From a bacterium (GTDB taxonomy: Bacteria > Elusimicrobiota > Elusimicrobia > Elusimicrobiales > UBA9959): a stretch of DNA of 31,523 bases. Of the stretch, positions 1-7,430 are shown in pieces. The stretch lies in contig JAKAMO010000018.1 of the NCBI GenBank assembly GCA_021812825.1, forward strand, positions 1-31,523. The letters run 5' to 3'. The position numbers and the translations under genes are program-made. Within the stretch, counting starts at the first letter, position 1. Each line of letters begins with the position of its first letter. A model generated the notes under the pieces. It saw only the letters and a list, made by a program, of their open reading frames with translations. It was not told the origin of the DNA and made no database searches.

Positions 1-2
1 AA

Positions 3-491
3 GCGGACGCCAAGGCCATCGACAACGACTTCCTGAAGCGCGGCGTGCAGCTGGTCATCGACGGCGCCGACCACGAGTTCATCCGCAACATGCTCGAGAC
101 CGAGCTGGACTTCATCCGCGAGCGCCACAAGGCCGGCCGCGAGATCTTCAACGCGCTGGGCACCTACGCCCCGGCGTTCGGCATCATCGGCACGGTGCTC
201 GGCATGATCCTGATGCTTTCCTCCATAGACGACGTGGCCCAGGTGCCGCGCCGCATGGCGCTCGCGCTGGCGGCCGCGTTCTTCGGCCTGGGGTCCGGCT
301 ACTGGCTCTTCCTGCCTATGGCCGGCAAGCTGAAGCACCGCTCCGAGGAGGAGCTGTTCGTCAAAGAGATCATCATCCGCGGCGTGCTGCTGCTGCAGAG
401 CGGCGCGACGCCGAGCGTCGTTGAGGCCAACCTGAAGGCCTACCTGGAGCCTGAGAAGCGCAAGGCGGTGAAGAAGGAAGCCGCTGCTTAA
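3..491 (+). CDS. motA: Flagellar motor stator protein MotA (C-terminal part; 5' end outside window)
   Basis: MotA forms the inner-membrane proton (or sodium) channel of the flagellar stator with MotB. The reading frame is open from base 3 to the TAA at 489-491, and the GTG at 45 is internal, so the true start lies upstream. The visible part begins with the cytoplasmic helix typical of MotA (RGVQLVIDGAD, then a LETELDFIRERH stretch). Two membrane segments follow: GTYAPAFGIIGTVLGMILML and LALAAAFFGLGSGYWLFLPM. The family ending AGKLKHRSEEE...LLLQSGATPSVVE closes the protein. The TAA lies 3 nt before motB, the usual motAB order. The distantly related TolQ/ExbB family is less likely given the MotB partner. 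Identity is secure; N-terminal length cannot be judged. Confidence 0.93.
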   Translation, partial: ADAKAIDNDFLKRGVQLVIDGADHEFIRNMLETELDFIRERHKAGREIFNALGTYAPAFGIIGTVLGMILMLSSIDDVAQVPRRMALALAAAFFGLGSGYWLFLPMAGKLKHRSEEELFVKEIIIRGVLLLQSGATPSVVEANLKAYLEPEKRKAVKKEAAA

Positions 492-494
492 ATT

Positions 495-1274
495 ATGGCC
501 GTCAAAGTTAAGGGGATGATCCCCGAGGACGATTCAAGGGTGGCCCCGATAGGCCACCCGGCCCCGCCGTGGATGGTCAACTACGCCGACCTGATGACGG
601 AGCTGGTCTGCTTCTTCGTCATCCTTTACGCCCTGTCCGCCGCGCTGAACAAGGACATGCAGAAGGCCCAGCAGGAAGTGCAGGACATGATAGACCAGGG
701 CAAGATGGTGGGCCAGGTGCAGATGGACAAGGAAGGCATGCGCATCACGCTGGAGGAGCAGAGCCAGGTGGCTTTCTTCCAGAGCGGCAGCGCCGAGCTG
801 ACGCCGCAGATGACCGACCAGATGGCCAAGCTGAGCCCGATACTTTTCAAGCTCGCGGAGAAGCACGACATCGTTGTGGAAGGGCACACCGACAATATCC
901 CTATCAAGACCAAGCAGTACGATTCCAACTGGGAGCTCTCCACGGCCCGCGCCACGAGCGTCGTGAAATCCCTGCTGGCGGACCATTTTCCTCCCAAGCA
1001 CCTGGCGGCCGTCGGCTACGGGCAGTACCATCCGATAGTGCCGAACGATACGGAAGCCGACCGCAAGAAGAACCGGCGGGTGGTCTTCTTCATCAAGAAC
1101 AATCCCTATCCGGACCCTAAAGGCCCGCCTGGTGGCGAAGGCAAGTCCGCACTAGCCGCCGGTGAGAAGGCGCCGGCTCCGCCATCTCCGGAGGCGGCGC
1201 CAGCGGCGCCGGAGGCCCAGGCTCCGGAAACGCCCTCTCCCGCCGGAGAAGCCCAGGCCGAGCCGGGTCCGTGA
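495..1274 (+). CDS. motB: Flagellar motor stator protein MotB (OmpA-like peptidoglycan-binding)
   Basis: MotB anchors the stator to peptidoglycan and supplies the ion-carrying aspartate of the channel. The 259-aa product has a short cytoplasmic N-terminus, then one membrane helix starting WMVNYADLMTELVCFFVILY. The Asp is residue 32, the same number as in E. coli MotB. A plug/linker helix and an OmpA-type domain (about residues 85-200) follow, with the peptidoglycan-binding signature VEGHTDN and a conserved RR near NRRVVFF. Residues after about 205 form a Pro/Ala/Glu-rich tail that most MotB proteins lack. A Glu three residues after Asp32 lies inside the helix. The start ATG lies 3 nt after motA. 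A purine-rich GAAGGAAG is rather far upstream, so coupling to motA translation is likely. Confidence 0.93.
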   Translation: MAVKVKGMIPEDDSRVAPIGHPAPPWMVNYADLMTELVCFFVILYALSAALNKDMQKAQQEVQDMIDQGKMVGQVQMDKEGMRITLEEQSQVAFFQSGSAELTPQMTDQMAKLSPILFKLAEKHDIVVEGHTDNIPIKTKQYDSNWELSTARATSVVKSLLADHFPPKHLAAVGYGQYHPIVPNDTEADRKKNRRVVFFIKNNPYPDPKGPPGGEGKSALAAGEKAPAPPSPEAAPAAPEAQAPETPSPAGEAQAEPGP

Positions 1275-1287
1275 CAGGAAAGCTTTT

Positions 1288-2064
1288 ATGAACAGACACC
1301 TCACCAGGATACTTGCGCTCGCGCTGCTGGCGGCCCCGCTTACCGGCTGCATGGGCGGCCTCAAGCGGCTTAACGTCGTGGATTTCTCGGACCAGCGCGT
1401 AGGGGACCTGTCCCTCACCAAGAAGGTTACCGGCAAGCGCGAGTTCCTCTTCTTCTCCACCACGAAGATGGGGCTTTTTCTCGAAGGCAATATACAGGGC
1501 GTGGTGACCGATTATCAGGGCAACCCTATAGAGGGCGTCACCGTGAAGGTGATGCCGGATACCGGCAATAAGGGCGGCGGGGACGCCGGAGGAATGGGCG
1601 GGGAGCTGCCGCTCGAGGAGAACGCGAACTCCTCCATAAACCTCTCTTTCGCTCCCGGCATCAGCGACACGATGGGCCTGTACAAGATACATTTCTCGCT
1701 ACCGGTGAAGGACAACGAGGTGGACGTGCGCGGCAAGCTCGTCTACAATCCCGGCTGGGACCAGCAGAAGCTGAACCTCGGCAAGGCCTACGAGCCGCAG
1801 GTCAAGGAAACCCCTTTCCGGATCTATTACAACATGGACACCGGGTTCCTCGCTTTCCCCGAGGGCATACGCAAGATCATAGTGCAGCCGGTGGGCGAGG
1901 GCAAGGGCAGGCTGCAGGCCCTGCCGGGCTCCGCCGCGCCGCAGCCGGCAGCTCCCGCGGCCGGAGCCGGGGCCGGAGCCGCCGCGCCCGCGGGCGCGGG
2001 CGCCCCTGCAGGCGGAGGCCAGGCGGAAGAAGACCTTTTCAAGGGCTTCGACTTCGGACAATAA
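1288..2064 (+). CDS. Lipoprotein of unknown function with carboxypeptidase-regulatory-like fold, third gene of the motAB operon
   Basis: The product is 258 aa. ATG 1288 was chosen because AGGAA (1276-1280) sits 7 nt upstream and a clean lipoprotein signal follows. That signal is Arg-containing, then LALALLAAPLTGC with lipidated Cys21. A longer frame upstream is only Arg-rich out-of-frame motB sequence. The Cys is followed by Met, not Asp, so outer-membrane sorting is expected by the E. coli rule. Residues about 65-80 (GVVTDYQGNPIEGVTVKV) look like the first strands of a carboxypeptidase-regulatory/transthyretin-like beta-sandwich. The last 60 residues are Ala/Gly/Pro-rich. It starts 13 nt after motB and ends before a terminator, so it is probably co-expressed with the stator. 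I do not recognise the family; a role near the stator is inference from position. Confidence 0.75.
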   Translation: MNRHLTRILALALLAAPLTGCMGGLKRLNVVDFSDQRVGDLSLTKKVTGKREFLFFSTTKMGLFLEGNIQGVVTDYQGNPIEGVTVKVMPDTGNKGGGDAGGMGGELPLEENANSSINLSFAPGISDTMGLYKIHFSLPVKDNEVDVRGKLVYNPGWDQQKLNLGKAYEPQVKETPFRIYYNMDTGFLAFPEGIRKIIVQPVGEGKGRLQALPGSAAPQPAAPAAGAGAGAAAPAGAGAPAGGGQAEEDLFKGFDFGQ

Positions 2065-2082
2065 CGGCCGCTCAGGGCGGGG

Positions 2083-2113
2083 AAAAGAGGGACCTCCGGG
2101 TCCCTCTTTTTTG
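2083..2113 (+). terminator. Intrinsic terminator of the motA-motB-lipoprotein operon
   Basis: AAAGAGGGACC and its complement GGTCCCTCTTT form an 11-bp stem with a very short loop. The stem runs directly into a T6 tract at 2107-2112, a textbook intrinsic terminator 20 nt after the stop codon. Confidence 0.9.
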
Positions 2114-2132
2114 CGGCTGGCCGGGGATAGCT

Positions 2133-2216
2133 CCGTCGGGCACGCGGTCGCGAACACCGTTCGCGCCGCTCGTCACTCCCTCGCCGCGCTACGCAAGCGG
2201 CTTCGGTCCGCGACGG
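2133..2216 (-). repeat. Dispersed folded intergenic repeat, copy A
   Basis: Read on the minus strand, this stretch closely resembles 13355-13420 on the plus strand. Shared blocks are CGCTTGCG-AGCGCGG, GAGTGA, GCGCGAACGGTGTTCGCGAC and CGTGCC-GACG. Both copies contain a 7-bp hairpin CGCGAAC/GTTCGCG with a 3-nt loop (here 2149-2165). Here CCGTCG (2133-2138) and CGACGG (2211-2216) can close the whole unit. It follows a terminator and precedes the mnmA promoter. The copies differ in sequence but keep the pairing, as in REP/REPIN-type elements or a structured RNA. Confidence 0.6.
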
Positions 2217-2288
2217 CCCTCCGGACCCATCCTCGGCCGCCGCTGTCCAGATTAACGTCCCTCTTTTCCTTCGGCTTCGCTAAATAGA

Positions 2289-2294
2289 TAGAAT
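2289..2294 (+). promoter_or_regulatory. Putative -10 box (TAGAAT) for leaderless mnmA
   Basis: TAGAAT ends 7 nt before the ATG at 2302. Transcription would start at or next to that ATG. The same geometry is seen at the PBP gene (11009-11022). No good -35 is visible at the expected place. Confidence 0.45.
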
Positions 2295-2301
2295 AATGTG
2301 G

Positions 2302-3372
2302 ATGAAGAAGAAGGTCGTAGTGGCGATGTCCGGCGGCGTGGACTCGTCGGTGGCCGCGGCGCTGCTCAAGGAGCAGGGCTACGAGGTCATCGGCGTCACG
2401 CTGCGCCTCTTCTCGGAGCGCAAGGGCGGCATCAAGTGCTGCGGCGGCGCGGAGAGCGCCGACAAGGCCCGCGCCTCGGCCCAGGCGCTGGGCATCAGGC
2501 ATTACTTCAAGAGCGCGCAGGGCCTGTTCTCGGAGAAGGTCATAGGCGATTTCGTCGGCTCCTACCTGGCCGGCCGCACGCCCAACCCCTGCGTGGAGTG
2601 CAACCGCTATCTCAAGTTCGACTACCTCTACAAGCTGGCGCTGTCGCTGGGCGCGGGCTACCTGGCCACCGGGCATTACGCCCGCATCGCAAAGGAGGGC
2701 GACCGCTACGCCCTTTGCCGCGGCACCGACCCGCTGAAGGACCAGAGCTATTTCCTCTACTGCCTGCGCAGAGCGCAGCTGCCGCGCCTGCTCTTCCCGC
2801 TGGGCGACATGACCAAGAGCGAGGTCAGGAAGGCCGCGGCCAAGCTGTCCCTGCCGTCCGCCTCCGAGCCGGAATCCAAGGATATCTGCTTCGTCACTCA
2901 GGGGAATTACGGGACCTACCTGGGCAAAGAGGCCGGCGTGAAGCCGCGCCCCGGCTACATAGTGGACGTGTCCGGCAAGCGGCTGGGGCGGCACAACGGC
3001 TTCTTCAATTTCACGGTGGGCCAGCGCCGCGGCACCGGCGTATACGGCGGTGCCCGCCTTTACGTGACCGAGGTGCGGCCGGGAACTAACGAGGTGGTAA
3101 TGGGCCCGCTTTCTGCGGCCCACAGCGCCGCCTTTACGGTGACAGGCCTGAACTGGCTTAAGGCGCCGGAGAGCGGCGAGTTCAGGACCAGCGTGCAGAT
3201 ACGCTACAGGCATAAGCCTGCCGCGTGCCGCGTTCTGATCGGCAGGGGGGGCGCGCAGGTAAGCCTGGACAAGCCGCAGTTCGCGGTGGCCCCGGGCCAG
3301 GCTGCCGTCTTTTACGACGGGGACGAGGTGCTCGGCGGCGGCATAATTTCCGGTATAGGAGGCGCTTTATAG
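2302..3372 (+). CDS. mnmA: tRNA-specific 2-thiouridylase MnmA
   Basis: MnmA adds sulfur to C2 of the wobble uridine of Glu, Gln and Lys tRNAs, using ATP and a persulfide relay. The 356-aa product carries the ATP PP-loop SGGVDSS (residues 10-16). The two catalytic cysteines lie in TPNPCVECN (Cys97) and SKDICF (Cys196). ATGHYAR and KDQSYFLY motifs and the C-terminal beta-barrel region starting near FTVGQRRG are also present. An ATG at 2296 is in frame. ATG 2302 was preferred because it gives the usual MKKKVVVAMSGG start and sits 7 nt after the -10 box. Length is normal for the family. ddl follows 16 nt later, so the two are probably one transcript. Confidence 0.95.
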   Translation: MKKKVVVAMSGGVDSSVAAALLKEQGYEVIGVTLRLFSERKGGIKCCGGAESADKARASAQALGIRHYFKSAQGLFSEKVIGDFVGSYLAGRTPNPCVECNRYLKFDYLYKLALSLGAGYLATGHYARIAKEGDRYALCRGTDPLKDQSYFLYCLRRAQLPRLLFPLGDMTKSEVRKAAAKLSLPSASEPESKDICFVTQGNYGTYLGKEAGVKPRPGYIVDVSGKRLGRHNGFFNFTVGQRRGTGVYGGARLYVTEVRPGTNEVVMGPLSAAHSAAFTVTGLNWLKAPESGEFRTSVQIRYRHKPAACRVLIGRGGAQVSLDKPQFAVAPGQAAVFYDGDEVLGGGIISGIGGAL

Positions 3373-3388
3373 CGCGGAGGCTGACAAC

Positions 3389-4465
3389 ATGAAAAAGAAG
3401 ATAGGCGTGATCTTCGGCGGCAGGTCTTCAGAGCACGAGGTCTCGGTGGAGTCCGCCAAAACCGTCTGCGCGGAACTCGCGAAAGCCGGCTTCGCGGTAT
3501 TCCCGCTCTATGCGCCGCGCGGCGGGGCCTGGCGGCTGGTGAAGCCGGCGGACCTTCAGGCCGGCCGTCTCTCCGGCCCCGAAGTGGAGCCTTCTCTCTC
3601 CGGGGCCTGCTTCGTGAAGAAGGGAGGGGGAAGGCTGAAGCCTGACGCCCTGTTCCCCATAATACACGGCACTACCGGTGAGGACGGCGTGCTGCAGGGC
3701 TTCATGGAGCTGGCCGCCATCCCTTACGCCGGCTGCGGCGTCACCGCCTCCGCGGTGGGCATGGACAAGGAGATATCGAAAGCGCTGGCGGCCCTGGCGG
3801 GCGTGCCGGTGCTGCCGCACGTGGTCATCAGGGCGCATCAGAAGGCCGCTATGGGGCCGCTGCTGAAGAAGGCCGCCTCGCTCGGCTATCCGCTTTTCGT
3901 CAAGCCCGTCTCGCTGGGCTCTTCGGTGGGGGTTTCAAAAGTGAAGTCCCTGGCCGAGCTGAAACCGGCCGTTCTCAAGGCCTTCCGTTTCGATTCCGCC
4001 GTGATGATAGAGAAGGGCGTGGACCGTGCCAGGGAGATAGTCTGCGGCGTGCTGGGCGACCAGGCCAAAGCCGCCGCCAGCGTTACCGGCGAGGTGGTCC
4101 CGAAAGGCAAACACGAGTTCTTCGACTACGAGGCAAAGTACCTCGACGACTCCGGCATGGAGTTCCTGCTGCCGGCGCCGCTGCCGGCCGCCGTGTCGCG
4201 CCGCCTGCGGGACCTGGCCGTGAAGGCTTTCCACGCGCTCGGCTGCACCGGCATGGCAAGGGTGGATTTCCTGGTGGACCCCAGGCGGCCGGAGAGGGCG
4301 TGGTTCTGCGAGATCAACACGCTGCCGGGCTTTACCTCGCACAGCCTGTACCCGCGCCTCTGGGCCAGGACGGGCGTTCCGCCGTCCAGGGTCGTGGCCA
4401 AACTGGTCGGCTACGGGCTGCGCACGGCGGCCGCCAGGCGGTCGCTCAGGATCTCCAGAAAATAA
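3389..4465 (+). CDS. ddl: D-alanine--D-alanine ligase
   Basis: Ddl joins two D-Ala residues with ATP in the cytoplasm to give the dipeptide end of peptidoglycan precursors. The 358-aa protein has the N-terminal motif FGGRSSEHEVS, in which Glu15 matches the E. coli DdlB catalytic Glu15. ATP-grasp features include FVKPVSLGSSVGVSKV, the omega-loop FFDYEAKY and the Mg-binding CEINTLPGFT. The Tyr in the omega-loop fits D-Ala-D-Ala rather than D-Ala-D-lactate ligases. GGAGG lies 9 nt before ATG 3389. The last 20 residues are basic (Arg-rich), slightly longer than usual. With alr and a PBP1A gene also in this window, cell-wall synthesis genes are well represented. Confidence 0.96.
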   Translation: MKKKIGVIFGGRSSEHEVSVESAKTVCAELAKAGFAVFPLYAPRGGAWRLVKPADLQAGRLSGPEVEPSLSGACFVKKGGGRLKPDALFPIIHGTTGEDGVLQGFMELAAIPYAGCGVTASAVGMDKEISKALAALAGVPVLPHVVIRAHQKAAMGPLLKKAASLGYPLFVKPVSLGSSVGVSKVKSLAELKPAVLKAFRFDSAVMIEKGVDRAREIVCGVLGDQAKAAASVTGEVVPKGKHEFFDYEAKYLDDSGMEFLLPAPLPAAVSRRLRDLAVKAFHALGCTGMARVDFLVDPRRPERAWFCEINTLPGFTSHSLYPRLWARTGVPPSRVVAKLVGYGLRTAAARRSLRISRK

Positions 4466-4488
4466 CACGGCCCCGTGAGGGGGCCGTG
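4466..4488. terminator. Hairpin terminator between convergent ddl and the GYF-like gene
   Basis: CACGGCCCC (4466-4474) pairs with GGGGCCGTG (4480-4488) across a 5-nt loop. On the minus strand the stem is followed by TTATTTT, so it can end transcription of the minus-strand gene. On the plus strand no T-tract follows, so its effect on ddl is less certain. Confidence 0.7.
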
Positions 4489-4517
4489 CCTGGCTGCGAC
4501 CGGGGCTACCGGTCCCG

Positions 4518-6389
4518 CTATTCCTCGTCCTCGTAAACGTATTCGTATTCGTCCTCGGCGGCCGGCTTGGCCGCGGCTTTGGCCGGCTGGCGCTTGGGCT
4601 TGGCCGCCGCCTTGGCGGCGGGCTTGCGTGCCGCGGCGGCAGGCTTCCTGCCGGCCTGCGCGGCGCGTTTCGGCGCGCGTTTCTTCGCGGCGTCGGCGAA
4701 CAGCGCTTTGGCCAGGTCATTGGCGGGTTCCACGAGCTTCTTTTCCCGGTCCACCGTGAAGGCATAGACCAGGCTGGCCGTCTTGGAGGGGACCGTCGCG
4801 ACTATGGAGTATTTGCCTCCATCCCCCAGCGAGACGACCCAATTATCCACGCTGTAGGTGCCTCCTGACTTCTCGGCGCTTGCGGCCAGGGTGTTCTCCA
4901 GCGTCTCGCCGCTGTTCTTGAAGGCGAACGTCCTGGTTATATAGATCATCTCCGGCACGACTTCCGGCGGTATGGCTGGCGCCTTGGCCTCCTGCGCGGC
5001 CGGGGGTTGCTGCGCCGGGGCTTCCTGCTCCGGCTGTGTCTTGGCGGCCTGTTCCGGGGCCGGGGTTTCCTGGCCCGCGCCTTCCGCCGGCTGCTGCGCC
5101 GGGGCGCTTACGAAGGGAAGCTGGAAGGGGATGAACTTGGTGGCGTCGAAGATGCCGAAGTTCTTAAGTCCTATCACTGCGCCGAGCAGCACCGCCGCCA
5201 GCAGCACGAGCGTTACCACCAGCTTCAGCACCTTCTTGACGGCCATGCCGAGATTGGACTTCTTAGTGCCTTCGTCCTTTATCTCCTGCTTGGCGGTCTC
5301 CTTCTGCGGCTCCGGCTCCTTCTTCTTGTTCTCCGGCTCGCGCGCGGGCTGGACACCGAACACGGTTTCCGAGACCGGTTCCGGCTTCATCTCCGCCGGC
5401 TTTGCGGCCGCGGGGGGAGGTGCCTGCAGGTTCTTCTTCAGGTCCCCTACCGAGGTCTCCAGATAATAAAGCTTCTCCATTACCTGGCGCTGGAACTGGG
5501 AATCGCCGGACGAGGAGGCCGGCTGCAGGCTCAGCTGGTCCAGCTTCTGGCGGAGCGGAGAAACGGCCGCCTCCACGTCGTTCTTCGTGGCGGCGCTGCG
5601 GGAAAGCGCGTCCAGCTTCGCTATCAGGCGCTCCAGGCCGCCCACGTCCATGACGGGCTGGGCGGCAGGCTGCGGCGCTGCCGCTGGAGCGGCCTCCGGC
5701 GGGAACTGCGTCCTTACCGGTTCCTCTATCCGGGCAGGCTCCGGCACGGGCGCCGGGGCCTGCTGCGGCTCGGGGGCAGCGGCCTCCTGCGGGGGTATGG
5801 CGGCGCCGGAGGTCCTGGGCTCCAGAGAGATCTCGTCGTTCCTGGGAGACTGCGCTTCCTGGCCCGAGATGGTCTCGCCGCGCCTGACTATCTGCGAAAG
5901 GCTTATCGGGTCGAAAGCCGAGGAGGACTGCTGCGCAGGCTCCTGGGCCGGGGCCTGTTCCTGCGCCGGCTTCGGCGCGGGAGCGGGCTTGCTGCCGAAA
6001 TGCGCGATTTCTATATTCCCTAGGCCGGGAGCATGCGAGGACGGCGGGGCCGGGTCCACGCTCTGTCCGCCGCCGAGCTTCTTGAAACTGAGACTGACCG
6101 GCTCTATGGCCGGCTCCGCGAAAGGCTTCTTGGCCGGCTCCGGCTGCGCGGCGAGACCTGGGGCGGGGGCTTCCGCGGCAGGGGCCCGAGCTGGCGCCTG
6201 CTGTCCGGAGGCGGGGGCTCCGTCCCCGAGTTCGGGATAGGACGAGATCTCTTTCCAGTCGGCGGTCTTTTCGCCTACGGGCGTCTGGGGGCAGACCAGC
6301 AGGGAGGGTGAGTAGGCGGGAAGCTCCCGCAGCTGCTCCTTTTCGAAAGGGCCGAGTATCTCGTTATTGACGTACGCCCAATATTTCAT
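4518..6389 (-). CDS. Large single-pass membrane protein with N-terminal GYF_2-like domain, Pro/Ala-rich linkers and a basic histone H1-like tail
   Basis: The product is 623 aa. Residues 1-50 (MKYWAYVNNEILGPFEKEQL...) look like a GYF_2/DUF4339 module, a short protein-interaction fold. Residues 55-330 are low-complexity Pro/Ala/Gln/Glu, broken by a predicted helical part near DVGGLERLIAKLDALSRSAA. One hydrophobic helix (VLKLVVTLVLLAAVLLGAVI, about 386-408) should cross the inner membrane. A second Pro/Ala/Gln linker and a small folded domain (about 480-560, IYITRTFAFKNSGETLENTL) follow. The tail is Lys/Ala/Pro-rich (KRAPKRAAQAGRKPAAAARK...) and ends in an acidic DEYEYVYEDEE. GGAAGG lies just before the ATG. 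The overall build recalls envelope-spanning proteins such as TonB, but no TonB motif is seen and function is unknown. Confidence 0.75.
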   Translation of the reverse strand: MKYWAYVNNEILGPFEKEQLRELPAYSPSLLVCPQTPVGEKTADWKEISSYPELGDGAPASGQQAPARAPAAEAPAPGLAAQPEPAKKPFAEPAIEPVSLSFKKLGGGQSVDPAPPSSHAPGLGNIEIAHFGSKPAPAPKPAQEQAPAQEPAQQSSSAFDPISLSQIVRRGETISGQEAQSPRNDEISLEPRTSGAAIPPQEAAAPEPQQAPAPVPEPARIEEPVRTQFPPEAAPAAAPQPAAQPVMDVGGLERLIAKLDALSRSAATKNDVEAAVSPLRQKLDQLSLQPASSSGDSQFQRQVMEKLYYLETSVGDLKKNLQAPPPAAAKPAEMKPEPVSETVFGVQPAREPENKKKEPEPQKETAKQEIKDEGTKKSNLGMAVKKVLKLVVTLVLLAAVLLGAVIGLKNFGIFDATKFIPFQLPFVSAPAQQPAEGAGQETPAPEQAAKTQPEQEAPAQQPPAAQEAKAPAIPPEVVPEMIYITRTFAFKNSGETLENTLAASAEKSGGTYSVDNWVVSLGDGGKYSIVATVPSKTASLVYAFTVDREKKLVEPANDLAKALFADAAKKRAPKRAAQAGRKPAAAARKPAAKAAAKPKRQPAKAAAKPAAEDEYEYVYEDEE

Positions 6390-6485
6390 ATCGCCTTCCA
6401 GTCCCCGCCGGCCGCCGGCCGACCATGCAGGCCGCCCGCCGCGGGGATAACGATAGGATTAAGGAAATGACTAATGTCGCTCATA

Positions 6486-6491
6486 ATTATA
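6486..6491 (-). promoter_or_regulatory. Putative -10 box (TATAAT) for the GYF-like gene
   Basis: The minus strand reads TATAAT here in an AT-rich island within GC-rich surroundings. It would give a leader of about 90 nt containing GC-rich inverted repeats. No clear -35 is visible. Confidence 0.4.
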
Positions 6492-6562
6492 CGGTTAAAT
6501 TCTAGCGCCGCCCTGTTACAGAATTAATAACTATTGGTTAAATCCTTGTGCGGGAGTTTTTG

Positions 6563-6568
6563 TATACT
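6563..6568 (+). promoter_or_regulatory. Putative -10 box (TATACT) giving a leaderless transcript
   Basis: TATACT ends 6 nt before ATG 6575, so the start codon would lie at the transcription start. No Shine-Dalgarno sequence is present at a workable distance (only AGG 1 nt before the ATG). No strong -35 is seen. Confidence 0.4.
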
Positions 6569-6574
6569 ACAGGC

Positions 6575-7423
6575 ATGGACACCAGGATAGTGCGCCTTTT
6601 CATCTACATTTTTTCCGGCCTCATAGCGGCTTTCTCGCTGCTGATGCTGGCGAACTACCTGGGCACGCTGACCGGAGAGCGCACGGAGCGCGCGGAGGTG
6701 GGGGAGCAGCAGGAGGATGACCCCAGGGCCATGGCCGGACAGGCCATAGCGGCCGCGCGGGCCGCCAGCCGCAGCGGCTCGCAGTACATCCCCTTCAGGA
6801 CAGGCCTCTCGACTTCCGCCGCCGTGACCTCGGTGGGTGGGATAAGGCTGGTGAAGGACCAGGATTTCAACGGCGTGGCGGAGAAGCCGCAGGGCATGAT
6901 GGACATGCTAAACGAGATGGGCGGCGGCAAGAAGAAGCCGGCCCCGGTGAAGCTGGAGGATTCCGACCTGGACCGCAAAATGCGCAAGATAGGCGAGGAC
7001 CCGGCGGAACAGAAGCTGAAGGCCGCGGCGATGCCGGAACTGGGCCGGGGCGGCGGCCAGGAGGGCGTCACGTTACTGACGGCCCCTGTGGATTTCAAGG
7101 TGTTCAAGAGCTCCGAGACCTGGTGGGCCTTCGCCAATTCGCACAAATGCCGCTCCGACCTGCAGTCCGCGTCCGTCGGACCGCGCGGCGTCCCTTCCCC
7201 GGATTTCTCGCGGGAGCGCGTGCTGGTGCTGGTCTCGGTGTCGGACCTGCCGAACGGCATATTCCGGATAACTGCGGTGAGCGCCGCCGGCGGCAAGGTG
7301 GTGGTCAGCTACAGGGTCGACCCGATGGCCATGTCGGCCGGAAACTACGAGCCGCAGCACGACTTCTACTCCGCTTCCGCGATCCCCGCCAGGGGCGAAG
7401 TGAAGCTCTCGCAGGTGCCCTGA
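6575..7423 (+). CDS. Membrane-anchored protein with PrcB-like C-terminal domain, function unknown
   Basis: The product is 282 aa. The N-terminus holds one hydrophobic helix (VRLFIYIFSGLIAAFSLLML, about residues 5-25), read as a signal anchor. A charged, mostly disordered part follows to about residue 165. The last 110 residues resemble the PrcB C-terminal protease-complex domain: a strand FKVFKSSETWWAFANSH, then PDFSRERVLVLVSVSDLPNG and GGKVVVSYRVDP, ending with SAIPARGEVKLS. That domain is thought to assist subtilisin-like PrcA in Treponema; the match here is by pattern only. ATG 6575 was chosen over GTG 6548, because the GTG has no ribosome site and lies upstream of the -10 box. It ends 7 nt from the convergent gene at 7431. 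Confidence 0.65.
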   Translation: MDTRIVRLFIYIFSGLIAAFSLLMLANYLGTLTGERTERAEVGEQQEDDPRAMAGQAIAAARAASRSGSQYIPFRTGLSTSAAVTSVGGIRLVKDQDFNGVAEKPQGMMDMLNEMGGGKKKPAPVKLEDSDLDRKMRKIGEDPAEQKLKAAAMPELGRGGGQEGVTLLTAPVDFKVFKSSETWWAFANSHKCRSDLQSASVGPRGVPSPDFSRERVLVLVSVSDLPNGIFRITAVSAAGGKVVVSYRVDPMAMSAGNYEPQHDFYSASAIPARGEVKLSQVP

Positions 7424-7430
7424 GAGGGGC

